From contig NW_006917095.1 in NCBI RefSeq assembly GCF_000516985.1, forward strand, positions 562,157-626,156: a DNA stretch of 64,000 bases. The letters are read 5' to 3'. Below are positions 12,701 through 23,448 of the stretch, piece after piece; positions within the stretch are counted from its first letter, which is position 1, and every line of letters begins with the position of its first letter. This DNA comes from Pestalotiopsis fici W106-1. Its lineage: Eukaryota > Ascomycota > Sordariomycetes > Amphisphaeriales > Sporocadaceae. The notes below the pieces were generated by a model. It ran no database searches, was not told the origin of the DNA, and saw only the letters and a list, made by a program, of their open reading frames with translations. The translations under genes were made by a program, and so were the position numbers.

Positions 12701-13911
12701 GGTCACCTTCCCTCCTCCAGTTCAGTTCCCCCCCTCCCCACCAGCCCAGACAATAATAGAATGGCCATTTGCCTGTTCCCACCAAGAATCAGGGCTCATC
12801 CGCATTCGATCCACCCCCAGTCAATTGCGCCGAGGCAGCTGCTGCAGACTGCTGCAGTCCGGAGTCTTCCTCTCGCTTTCTTCAATCTTTCTCTCCCTCT
12901 CCACTACTACTACCTACCTACCTCTACATACGGAACTGACTGGCAACCTGTCCGTCTGTCCGTCTAATCTGTCTGTACCTGATTTGTACCTCTTCTTTCG
13001 ACACCTCAGACTGTTTGGGACTGGCTGGTCGTCCCTCTCCTCACTCTTTATTCACTCCTTCACTCACTTACTCTTTCGTGGTTCCCCAGCCACTCGCATC
13101 GCATCGCATCGCATCCCTTTGCTTTGCGTTACTGCACCACACAGCATTTGCGCTACCTTACCTACCTTACCTTTTCCACCACCCCTACTACTTACGCTTT
13201 CGACGACTCTAACTTCTTCGATTTCGACTCCGACCCGTCCATGCCCTCGGACTTGGACTTGACTTCCCGTCCTGCCAGGAACCATACGCCCCAAAACTGA
13301 CAACAGCCCCCGAATCCCGACCTACTACTACTGCTACTACTACTATTACCACTACGACGCCGCACGCACGCACGCAACCTGCCTCCCCCCTCCCGTTATA
13401 GCATAACCACTCTACTCTTGCGACTCCAAGACATGCGATCGCCTCCAGTTCGCCTCCACCACCAGTTCTTATTTACAATCCGTACTCTCAGAACTATCGC
13501 GATACCCTCGCGTGTCACTTGCCTGGACAGCCTTGCATAGTGCCCACTGATCAATCGAAAGAGAGGGAAAAGAGCCTCTGCAGCCATCGACCGCTTTATT
13601 GCGATCGTTGCGCTGCTAACATCAACGATTTACTTCTCTTTGAACGTTATCGTCTCATGTCGCCGACTCGTTCTCGTTACCAATTTGGACTTCTCCCGGC
13701 TGCATTGGTCTTCAGGGTTGGCTCCTTCCTATGATCCTTTCATTTGAGCTGTATGTGCCAGGACACGGACGAATGGTCGACGACGTCACGCACCAGACGA
13801 CAGTCTGCATTACTTAGCCAACATCACGACGCCGACTGAGTTATCACTGTAATCGCATACGCTCAGCGAAAGTGCACCAGTCGCCTGACTGGCTGCCAGC
13901 TATTCGCCATT
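12701..13911 (+). promoter_or_regulatory. pyrimidine-rich upstream/leader region of the phosphodiesterase gene
   Basis: Strongly C/T-rich on the plus strand, with short tandem repeats: CTACC/TTACC tracts (about 12905-12930 and 13150-13175), CGCAT repeats (13095-13114) and a CTA-type triplet tract (about 13322-13352). Pyrimidine-rich tracts are typical of fungal core promoters and long 5' leaders. Several small upstream ATGs are present. The transcription start cannot be placed from sequence. Confidence 0.45.
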
Positions 13912-16764
13912 ATGGACAGCGCAACATGCAACGTCATATACGTTGATCACAACGTGCGCAACACGACCCAGCTGACCACGGACTCGACGATTTCGGATCT
14001 GGAGGCGACATTGGGCGAATCTCTCGAATTGCGAGGGAATCTCGCTCTGCTGATTGATGCCTTTCGTGAGAGTACGTGTGCCATGGTGCATGATTGCATT
14101 CTTGAATGCCGCTAACATTCTACCGTTCTAGTCCACGTGTGTGCCACTGGCGCCGACTGTATAGAAATACTTCTCGATTTACACGACACATCCAGCATTG
14201 AACTGAAACCTACCCTTGTATTGATAGATACCCCCCACGACGAGCAGATAAGAGCGGCCGAGCCGTCTTCGCGAGATCATTCGCCACACTCTAGAGCATC
14301 ATCGAGCACGGATCAAGATGGTACAGACCGTGAAATTTACGGGCTGAAATTGCTCGACAAGGTTGTGTACGAGCTACACTCTCGAAACCTTTCAAAACTT
14401 GTTGTGCCCATTTCCGTTGTTACCTATCCTTTGTTACAAAGTCCACCTCCGTCGGACGATTCAAACGACGAGACCGGCCAAACTTCCTACGCGGAATATC
14501 TCACCGAGACGACCAATCCATCGAGCAATTCGTTAGCGAGCAGAGCCCTCCTGCGGAAATGTCTGGATTCTGGCGCTATTGACGTTCTCGCTAGCCCATT
14601 GCATGTGAAGACATTGACCACTCTCGAGGTGCACGCGTATAGAGCACATAAGGAGGCTTTAAAGGAGCAGCAAGCCCTCATGGAGATCAGAAGAGGACGG
14701 AAAAGGTCGTGGGTGGGCGTTCACGAGGAGCAGCCCTTTTCTTATCTTCGAGAAGCAATGGTGTCTGGCCTCATGGGCGGCATCTGCCGATCTGGAGATG
14801 AGGGCGATGTCGTGATTGGAAGTGTCAGGATCTCCGTGTCCTCTGATGAAAGAGCCGCAATTGCTAGCGCCATCGGAAAGTGGAATTTCTGCGCTCATGA
14901 TTTTGACGATGACCAGCTCCTCATTGCCGCAAGTCTCATGTTCAAGCATGCTCTCACCATGCCCGAGTTAGAACAATGGCGGATACCAACAGGTAAGTTG
15001 CGATCAAAGTTACGGCCTAGCTGACGCACTCTGCGTCTTCCCGTGTAACCATGTGGGCTGACAGCTGCATAGACCAACTCACAACCTTTTTGGTAGCGTG
15101 TCGAGCTGCTTATAACACTTTTGTTCCCTACCACAACTTCCGCCACGCCGTAGATGTCCTGCAAGCGACGTTTCACTTCCTCTTACAGGTCGGTGCCTTG
15201 CCACCGTATCCTCTAGAGGCAGGGATATATGCAACACCTACTCCCAAGACGCCTCTCGCCGAGTTGTTGAGACCATTCGAGACACTGACGCTACTCGTCA
15301 GTGCTATTGGCCACGACGTTGGTCACCCTGGCGTCAACAACGGCTTTCTGGTAACACTCAATGCGCCACTGGCGCAATTGTACAACGACCGATCTGTTCT
15401 AGAATCCTTTCACTGCGCCGCATTCTCGCAGATTCTGCGGAGATATTGGCCAAAAGTCTTTGAGAACACGAAAATGAGGAACCTCATGATCAGTTCCATT
15501 CTTGCGACTGACATGGGACTCCACTTCGACTACATGGCCAAGCTCGGCACGCTACAGGAGAAGCTGAGCGCAAATAACTCTACGAAGGGGTGGAACGAGA
15601 AAACCACCGAGGTCGAGACCGCTTTGATATGTGCACTGCTGATTAAGTGCGCAGATATCAGCAATGTAGTGAGTATTATGGTATTATTGATCCAGTCGTG
15701 CAGTGCTAACAGTGGGCCCACAGGCTCGGCACTATGATGCTGCTTTACAATGGATGCATATCCTATGCGACGAGTTCTCACGCCAAGCCTCGATGGAGAA
15801 CCAGCTCAGTATACCATCCTCCTTGATCTCGGAACCAAAGAAGGAATTTCTGGCATTGGCTACCGCTCAGCTCGGTTTTATGAAGCTGTTTGCAATCCCA
15901 CTGTTTCAGGGCGTTGCCGACGTCCTGCCTGGCATGAAGTACACGGTTGAGGCTCTGGACGGAAACAAGATGACTTTTGAATCTGCTGTGAAGGAACTCT
16001 CTCCCTTAGTAGATGCCGCCAACAAGGACTTGCAGGAGTTGCGAGACAGGCAAGGCAGCACAAGCTCTCCTCGCACGGTTCAAATAGTTGCCCCCACAGA
16101 AGACTCGCCAGACTCATCGTCTGGTACAACCCTGGAGGCATCCTACCAGACCATTTCAGAAAACCACTCTGAAATGAAGAAAGCTGGATCTTCACCTCCT
16201 TCGCAGGAACAGCAAATCCCCAATATACCTGGCGAATACAAGGAAGTCAATGGTATATCCGGCGACTATGACGAGGTCACACAGTTTGCCGCCAGTGATC
16301 CTTTCCACGTTGTCGACGACGAAAATAGTATCCTCGGTCGCAGCGCAAAGCAGCGTTGTAGTGAGACGACAGAAGGTAGTGCATCGGGTCCATACTCGGG
16401 AGACTGGGCTTCGCAAGCTACTAGTGCCACTACGGGGAAGATGCCGCTCTCGCCCAGTACTCAAGGCACCAGCATTCGAAGTCAAGAATCGCTAGAACGG
16501 CCTAGCTCGGCTCTTCCAGTCACAACTGTCACAGCGCCTGAGCCGAACTACCTCGATTTCGAGGCACCACATTCGGAAGCCGTCAGCTCGGCTGAGGAGC
16601 ATTCTAATGGCAGTACCCTCAAGCTGGACAGTTCGCCCGATAGGTCACCAAATGCGGACAAGTCGCTGAAGAAGAAGCCCAGCCGTTTTAGGATGAATGC
16701 GCTGAAACTTTTCAGGCGAGACAAGGGTAGCACGTCACCTGCATCCAGTGAGGCTGCAGGATGA
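13912..16764 (+). CDS. PDE2: high-affinity 3',5'-cyclic-nucleotide phosphodiesterase (Pde2 type)
   Basis: Hydrolyses cAMP to AMP and so dampens protein kinase A signalling. Four exons are inferred: 13912-14071, 14132-14992, 15073-15668 and 15724-16764 (885 aa), with introns of 60, 80 and 55 nt in consistent phase. The third exon holds the PDEase class I catalytic signature: HNFRHAVD (about 361-368), HDVGHPGVNN (421-430) and CADISN shortly before the last intron. These supply the His/Asp metal ligands. Exon 4 starts with ARHYDAALQW, completing the catalytic domain. The final 250 or so residues are a Ser/Thr/Pro-rich, probably disordered tail ending in a basic segment (KKKPSRFRMNALKLFRRDK), longer than in yeast Pde2. 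The ATG at 13912 opens the first exon in frame. The family is certain; the exact N-terminus is a prediction. Confidence 0.93.
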
Positions 16765-17949
16765 AAGGCACAGGAGAGGAAAACAAAAAATGGCGACGTA
16801 TTGCAATGACTTGCAACGAATACCATCGATATGAGACGATATGAAAGCGCAAATACCACGCCAAGAAGGCGGCGCGGACGATCAACGACTATGACGGAAT
16901 ACCCCCCTTGGGACAAGACACGGGAAGTGGCTTTCCCGAGGTATATAGTGTATAGTATGGCTGTTGGGAGACTGCATATTCTCATTATATGCTCTGTACA
17001 CTGCGGCCCTGTATTGTTAGCGAAATGGTGCGGCAGCTAGAGTCAGCTGCGGATATCATCAGAGGTGTTTTGGGAAAACGGACGGTCGGCTGAGCTGCCA
17101 TGATCTCCTGCGGCAGGCAGGAACATATACCAAGTAGTACAAGTTTTTTACGGAGGCACGGGATGACAGTTCCTTAGGGCTCGCGAGGCCGTGGAACAGA
17201 CAATAAAGATTACTTGTCGTCCAGTCATTGTTTTAGTCGGGGAAAAGACACAACGTGTGATGTACACTGCAGGCGAGTGTCAGCACGTGAGCATATATGT
17301 TCTCCTGCTCACGTGTCCCATTGCGGAAACCCATACTCCTCGCATTTCTCTGGATCAGATCACACTTTGATACCGTGTAGGTGCAAGTATTTTGCAATGA
17401 TCTCGAGGTCCACGTTTGCCAAGGATACCAGCCAGAAATGGTTAAGGTCGAAGAGAGGAGTATAGATTGGCAACGGTCTAAGATGCCAAATTCATCCTGG
17501 TATCCGAGTGAATACCTGGGGGAATTTGCCTAGCTTGTGGGACGGTCTTTTCTAGCCTCTGCCAGAACCTCGAGCTTGGAACGTCATCGCGATTTACTCA
17601 ATAGATCGTCCCACAAAATTTTCATGCCCAACGTGACGCCCGCTGCACAACCTGTTAACTCAGATAAATTGATACTCGCAAAAGGCTGTTCCTAGGCAAT
17701 GCTTTGCTTGGGCGAGGCATCGTCTACTTGATCTACTCGAAAGTGACTTGTGCTTGAGTGATCTTCTATTCAGCCTTCGAGTTTCATTGATTGTCTTTTG
17801 AGTACCATCTTATCATGATGAATCGTCGACTAGGGCCCCTTTTCGAATCTTCTGATCTGTCCAGAAAAGGCATTGAACATATCAATCGAAAGTTAACTCA
17901 GACTTGACATTCCTATCGATTGGTAGGTTTAAAGGGATATCGGTCGGCC
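16765..17949. other. intergenic, 3' of phosphodiesterase / 5' of DUF3669 gene
   Basis: No gene, RNA or substantial repeat seen. It serves as the 3' flank of the phosphodiesterase gene and the promoter of the next gene, which is also on the plus strand. Confidence 0.6.
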
Positions 17950-19341
17950 ATGTCCAAAGCTCAACAATGCCTCCGTGTCAAACTTAACACGAGAGTGCCG
18001 GCGGCCGCTGATGGGGCTGGAAAGACTCCTCAGGTGCCACCGCCATGTTCGTCAGCATCGGCGCCGCCGCCGACCTCAACCCAGTGCAGCCCTTCGCATC
18101 CGCAGTACTTTCGGGTCATTGGCCGGGGTACGTGCGGCACTGTCTACGAGCACGCCGGCCTCCCGACCGAGGTCGCCATCAAGGTGGGCTCGGACCGCGC
18201 CGCCATCAAGCGCGATTTTAACCACGCTCTCCGAGCCTATAATGCGTCCCGGGCGCCGCGGTCGCCCGTATCTCTCTTCACGGGCCCCCTCCCCGACGAT
18301 GAGGCCGCGACCTTGGACATTCCCCGGCCCCTGGTGCCCCGGCCGCGCAAGATGCTCGATGACCACGACCTAGGCCGACTGGGCCGCAGAGGCCTCCGTC
18401 TCGAGGCTGTCGATGATGAGCTCTCTGACGGTGGGCCCGAGGACTTTACCGGCGCCGAGATCCCCTCTGCGTGGGAGGTGGAACGTATCGGACCTATTGC
18501 GGCCACGGTGCGCGATGCCCTCGTGGACTTGTACGTCCAGCCGGCGCTGCGTGAGACTTTGCGTGCCAATGACGAAAGTCGTGACTGTCTGGTGCGCGTC
18601 TACCTCGGCGCCCAAGCGCCTTCTTCGTCACGGCAGCGGCAACGGAGGCAATGGCATCTAGACAGTGGTCTAAGGAACGCACCGCTGTACCTTGACCAGA
18701 TGGACGAGGCTCGACTGGACCCGTGCATGCTGGCCGAGGAAGTAGGCGTCGGTATAGCGACGTGCCAGTGGGCGGCCTGTCTGGACGGCATGGACGTCGA
18801 GTTCGTGCTGGGCGGGCCCCGGCTCCCACGATACCGAGACCGGGCCGAGTGCGCCGCCATGCCGGAGCAGCCCGAGGCGCGCATGTGGATGCTCGACTAC
18901 GACAAGACGACGCTGTTGCCGTTTGTGGCGCGCGGCAGTCAGTGCCCCAGCGCCGAAGAGCTGGTGGAGCGCTTCGCCGTCTCCATGCACGGCAACGACC
19001 CCTATTTTCCCCGGCCGAGCCTCGATCGGGCGCTCTGGGATCGGTTCGTCGAGGTTTATGTCCTGACGGCCCGCTCCATTCTGAGAAATACCAAGATGCC
19101 GGCCTCGCGACTGGAATTCCTCCTGGATCTGCCTCGGGAGGTGATGGCCAGGCTGGCAGAGCTATATGAAGAAGAGGAGCAGTGGCAGAGAGACGCGGAC
19201 GATTTGGTGGGCTTTGAGGATGGCCGTGACGATTTAGGTGAAGGATGGGGCAGCGAAGACGTGTCTTCTATCAGCGGAGAGGACGAAGAAGAATGCCCTA
19301 GTGAAAGAGAAGTAAAACAAAAGTCGCGGAATGGTTTTTGA
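17950..19341 (+). CDS. DUF3669-type protein with kinase-like glycine loop
   Basis: A single-exon gene of about 463 aa, markedly GC-richer than its neighbours. I start it at the ATG at 17950; the frame is open upstream, but only with a TTG. The C-terminal half matches my recollection of the fungal DUF3669 family: a QWAACLDGMDVEFVLGG block (about 285-301) and a WMLDYDK block (about 330-336). Near residues 58-80 a protein-kinase-like N-lobe pattern occurs (GRGTCGTVY, then VAIK), but I see no HRD or DFG motif, so kinase activity is not indicated. The last 50 residues are strongly acidic. The function of the family is not established. The lack of introns and the high GC at third positions contrast with the multi-exon neighbours. 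Confidence 0.8.
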   Translation: MSKAQQCLRVKLNTRVPAAADGAGKTPQVPPPCSSASAPPPTSTQCSPSHPQYFRVIGRGTCGTVYEHAGLPTEVAIKVGSDRAAIKRDFNHALRAYNASRAPRSPVSLFTGPLPDDEAATLDIPRPLVPRPRKMLDDHDLGRLGRRGLRLEAVDDELSDGGPEDFTGAEIPSAWEVERIGPIAATVRDALVDLYVQPALRETLRANDESRDCLVRVYLGAQAPSSSRQRQRRQWHLDSGLRNAPLYLDQMDEARLDPCMLAEEVGVGIATCQWAACLDGMDVEFVLGGPRLPRYRDRAECAAMPEQPEARMWMLDYDKTTLLPFVARGSQCPSAEELVERFAVSMHGNDPYFPRPSLDRALWDRFVEVYVLTARSILRNTKMPASRLEFLLDLPREVMARLAELYEEEEQWQRDADDLVGFEDGRDDLGEGWGSEDVSSISGEDEEECPSEREVKQKSRNGF

Positions 19342-20556
19342 GTGGATGAAGGTGATTGTCAAGTCGTATCTTGACATTCGACTCATACCCAATTCGTCGC
19401 AAACATGGACAGAAACTTCACAATTTTCCAACGATTGACCAGTGCCCAGCCACAGATGACGTTGCGTTACGTCTAGAAGATCTCTCACGATAACATGGCA
19501 AGGCAAAGCACTGAACCTTGCTACAAAGGACGTATTGGAAGCTATCATGGCAACAGCAGTATCAATACTGAATACTTCTATCATGAAAATCACGTGGGGT
19601 CCTGCAAAAGAGTTGGATTATTATAGAATTATGGCGCCGCGGACCATTACCGAACAGGTGTTGGACGTCTTCTTTCGGGGACTCGGCAGCACATTGATGA
19701 TTGCATTCCCGTGTTGCCACAAGCTCAAATAGGTTTCGACGGAGTGATCACATGGCCTCGACCTTGAGCTCAGATAGGGGCTGCCAGTGCGAAGAAAGAT
19801 ATGAAAAGAGCTACGCGGTGAACCAAGTATGTTATATCATGAATGGGCGTAAGAAACAACCTTGCTCATGTTTAGACAATGATAGGTTCAGTTTACAAGA
19901 CATACAACTTTGTGTCAGACTTAATAGGCAGCCATCTGAAAGATAGAAGATACTGTCGGATTTAGATACTCAAAGCCTTGATCAGAGGTTACAATGTACA
20001 GTCGCTCAGGGTTGGATCCAAGTTCCAAGGCAAATGAGTAATCATTCACGCTTGATAATCAATACTTCAGCTTTGTGCGTCGTCTTGGTCTTATCAAACT
20101 TGCACATTTTCCCGTGTCAATTGGTTCGTTCAAATTTCATGAATTTTTTTTTCTTGCTAAGTTAGTTGCTCAATGTTGGCAATTCTGAGTCCTCCACTAT
20201 CGCTTGCTCTCATGTATGTACATTTGCTTTTGATTTCCGGAATTTCCAGCAAAAGTCTTCTGGTTTCTGATAACAAAGCAACAAAGATCGGAGCCATTCC
20301 TCACTGGTATCATAGGAACCAGCCAGAGGACGGGTCACTTTCCGTATATCAGGTTCCAATGCCCATGTCCGTCTGGAATGATTCGAGAAGCACAAGCCGT
20401 CTGGCTGGCAGGTAGATACCAAAAACAACGAGTGCAGTCTGCAAAGGGTGCAAGTGTGCTAAGGAAAAGGGTATCAAAACAAGCACCCTTGCAATCACGA
20501 TTGCGTCCATAGTTCGTCGTTCGGTTGCCAGTATCCGGGAAGCCGGGCTTTTCATA
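19342..20556. other. intergenic between convergent genes
   Basis: Lies between the 3' ends of the DUF3669 gene (plus) and BDP1 (minus). No gene or RNA was recognised. Confidence 0.6.
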
Positions 20557-22527
20557 TCATGTCGTGATCATAGTTGATGTACCACCAACATCAGCATCGT
20601 CGATAAGCATTTCTTCAACTTCTTCGCCGTGTTCTGCTGCTCCTTTCTCGTCATCGCCTGTCTTCTTGGTGGCTGGATCGTCCTCCAAGAGACCAAGATC
20701 ACGACGCTCCTGTCTTCGGGCCTCAAGCTCCTTCTCTTGTTCCTTCCGTATCAACTCCTGCTCAGCATTGAATTTATCCGGCGTGATCCAGTTCTCATCG
20801 CTGACACGGCTGGCTCTGTATTCGTCGATATCAATGGCAACTCTCTTCTCGCCACGGGCCATGATAGCAGCATTCACGCGGTTGGGACGGTGCTTTTCTT
20901 CTCTGTTGAATTTCAACTTGATCTGTCGCCGGTTTCTGCCAGGGAACATGTGGCTGATTGTTTCAAAGTCAGTACCGAACATTTTCAGGTACTTGTAGAA
21001 CTTCTCCGTGTCTGCATCGTCCCATTGATTCGATCCCATGGCTCGTGAGGGGCGCAGGTATGAAGCGGACGTCGTCAGATGTGTAAACTCGTCTTCCTCA
21101 ACTGTTTCAAGTTGGACATCACCTTCTGCCGCATGCTGGTTGATGACAAGCGAGCTTTGATTGATCATGATCTGGCCATCAATGATATCGAAATCGATAC
21201 CAGGGCCGCGGTTGGCTTTAGTTGCTTGATCCGAATTATTGTTGTCGGCGGCTGCAGGTGTACCGGCACGTGAATCATTCGCTTGGCTGTCTTCCGGTGC
21301 TAGTTTGCCCATAGCAACTTTTTGTTTTTCAATTTTGCGTAGCTTGGCGTCATGCCGAGCTTGCCGCTGACGCTCCACGATGAGATCGGCGTGCTTGAAT
21401 TTCTTGCCAATGCCCAAGTCTCTTGTCAGATCACCAATTTTGGTGGTTGTGTGATCAGGCCGTCCATCTTCGGGTATGTCCTCTGGGTTGGGAGTAGTCT
21501 GCCGGCGCCGAACGCGCTTGGGTGCTGCAGGTGCTGCTTCTCCATTAGCAGCTGGCTGGCCATCTTGCCCTGCCTCTGTAGTCGTGATCTTCTTTTTCCT
21601 CTGTCGCTTGGGCTTAGGGGGAGCTGCTCCATCCTCTCCAGTCTCTGTTGCTTGTCCCTCCACAAGCTGTTTGCGTTTTTTGTATTGTCGCTTTTTCTTT
21701 GGCGCTTCAACTGATGAATCAATAGCGGTGCCGTTTGTGAGAGGCGGAGTCGGGTTGGCACTATTCTGGGCAGATCCGGGGATTGGCAATGGGGATGGCG
21801 AGGTGAGCGCAGGATCTGATTGTGCTGAAGGCTGACTAATGGCAGTGGTGGCAGGACTGGGTAAACCTGCGTTCGGTACCACCAATGTGGAGGCAGTAAT
21901 CAAAGTGTCACCAGTAACATCTGTTCTTGACACAGTAGGCGTATTGGTTGGTTGTGATACTGAGCTTTGCGTCTCTGTATTGGATGACGTGGAGTCCAAA
22001 GGCAAGGGAGCAGAGGACGACGCATCAGGTACAGACTTGTTGAGGTTTGCGAGCGCAGGATCCAAACGGGTCTCCTCTGGCGCTGGACCTGCGTTGCGAG
22101 AAGTGGCGGTCGCCGGAAGTGAGCCGCTCGTGACATTGCTGTTTGTAGAATTGCCTTCGGAAGAGCTTATTTCTGCCTCGTTTGATGTCGTGATGGCTGG
22201 AGGAGTGGGCTTCGCCAATGCAACGACCTCGGGTGCCTCTGGCTCAGCCGGTTTGGATGGTGGAGGTGTTGGGACAGCATTGGGTTCGTTTGCAGTGACT
22301 GCTGTCGCGTTGCTTTGCTTTAAATTCGAAGTGCGCTCCTCAACTGTTGACGATGCGGTGGGGATTGGAGCGGGGGTCGGTGTAGAAGCTGGAACTGGCG
22401 TTTGTGAAAGTTCTGCAGTGGGAGCTCTAGTTGTGTTTTGTGATGCAGTCGCAGACGCAGCACCAGGACGGCGGCCGGCCTTTGGCTTGAAAGCCAAACC
22501 GCCAGACCTCTTCAGCATGGAACTCAT
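20557..22527 (-). CDS. BDP1: transcription factor TFIIIB component B'' (Bdp1)
   Basis: Subunit of the RNA polymerase III initiation factor TFIIIB, which positions Pol III at tRNA and 5S genes in the nucleus. A single exon of 656 aa from the ATG at 22527. The N-terminal 270 residues are low-complexity (Ala/Pro/Ser/Thr-rich). Basic KKKRQYKKRK-type clusters follow, then an extended SANT/Myb domain at about 495-555 with the family hallmarks NQWDDADTEKFYKYL, GTDFETISHMFPGRNRRQIK and KFNREEKHRPNRVN. The C-terminus is rich in Glu/Arg, then acidic. It is divergently transcribed from BRE1 across a 0.9 kb shared promoter region. Identification rests on the SANT domain plus the characteristic flanking helix. 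Confidence 0.93.
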   Translation of the reverse strand: MSSMLKRSGGLAFKPKAGRRPGAASATASQNTTRAPTAELSQTPVPASTPTPAPIPTASSTVEERTSNLKQSNATAVTANEPNAVPTPPPSKPAEPEAPEVVALAKPTPPAITTSNEAEISSSEGNSTNSNVTSGSLPATATSRNAGPAPEETRLDPALANLNKSVPDASSSAPLPLDSTSSNTETQSSVSQPTNTPTVSRTDVTGDTLITASTLVVPNAGLPSPATTAISQPSAQSDPALTSPSPLPIPGSAQNSANPTPPLTNGTAIDSSVEAPKKKRQYKKRKQLVEGQATETGEDGAAPPKPKRQRKKKITTTEAGQDGQPAANGEAAPAAPKRVRRRQTTPNPEDIPEDGRPDHTTTKIGDLTRDLGIGKKFKHADLIVERQRQARHDAKLRKIEKQKVAMGKLAPEDSQANDSRAGTPAAADNNNSDQATKANRGPGIDFDIIDGQIMINQSSLVINQHAAEGDVQLETVEEDEFTHLTTSASYLRPSRAMGSNQWDDADTEKFYKYLKMFGTDFETISHMFPGRNRRQIKLKFNREEKHRPNRVNAAIMARGEKRVAIDIDEYRASRVSDENWITPDKFNAEQELIRKEQEKELEARRQERRDLGLLEDDPATKKTGDDEKGAAEHGEEVEEMLIDDADVGGTSTMITT

Positions 22528-23448
22528 GTTGGAGAAAGTCAGTCGAGTTGATGAAGAAATGCGAGTTCAGTCCGCTGTTGAGTCACAATCAATGCAACCG
22601 CATGTTGAAGGGAAGCAGGCAGTTGTGGCAGTCGAAGTCGGATTCGACCAATTTTTGAAAGCAAAGGTTGTACGTAGTTAACGGATGGGGAAAAGAATGT
22701 ATCGCATATGTCTTGTGAGACCAGGGTTGGCAAAGAAATGTAATTATTCTAAAAGGCGCAAACGGACGCGCAGAATGATGAATCGAACCGGTCGCGTAAA
22801 ATTGGTCTAGGAATCATTGAAGACGACACCCAGTCATGAAGCTGCTGCTCTTTTTTTTCTGAAGGGGAGGGGCAAGGAGGGATCTTGATGGATGATAAGA
22901 ACCACTAGCGTGGAGCCCGGCACGCTAATCTGCAATGGCCCCCGTAATCAACTGCTGTATTCTGTGCTATGCCTCCTGTGGCCTAGCGTAAATTCTCGCT
23001 CGCGTTGGGAAAACGGGACGGGCGACAGAAGGCAAGTCCAAGTTTTCATCTCAACCTCGACCTCCTGGAGGACTTCCTACAACCACACGCCAACTTCTGA
23101 TCTCCTCCCACTTTCATCGTCGCGTCGTTTGAGTTCGCGGCATTGGAGGAGCCTATTCATGACATCTCGACGCATCTGAGCTTGACGACCTGGCAGCTGG
23201 TCTTTGAAGCACATCTTTCTTTCACACGCCGTACGTGGTGTGTCACGGGGGCAAGGCCAGCTTACCTCACTTCAACGTTGGATTCCTCGCCTCGCCTCGC
23301 CTCGCCGTTGTTGTCGCCGCCGCTGCCTCATTAGCCTGCTGGGCATTGACAAGGCTCTGCAATCTTCTTTCTTTGTATCGCCGTCAAGCGGATTTGCATT
23401 GCTCCACATCTTCCCAATTGTCAGACACCTTCGCTCGGCGGTCTCTTC
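22528..23448. promoter_or_regulatory. divergent promoter region BDP1 / BRE1
   Basis: 921 nt between two start codons pointing away from each other. Pyrimidine-rich tracts and a CGCCT repeat (about 23289-23312) lie on the BRE1 side. No specific operator can be named. Confidence 0.45.

Noticed and set aside
17920..17949. Upstream extension of the DUF3669 protein
   Set aside because: The frame begins with TTG, not ATG; the first ATG is at 17950.
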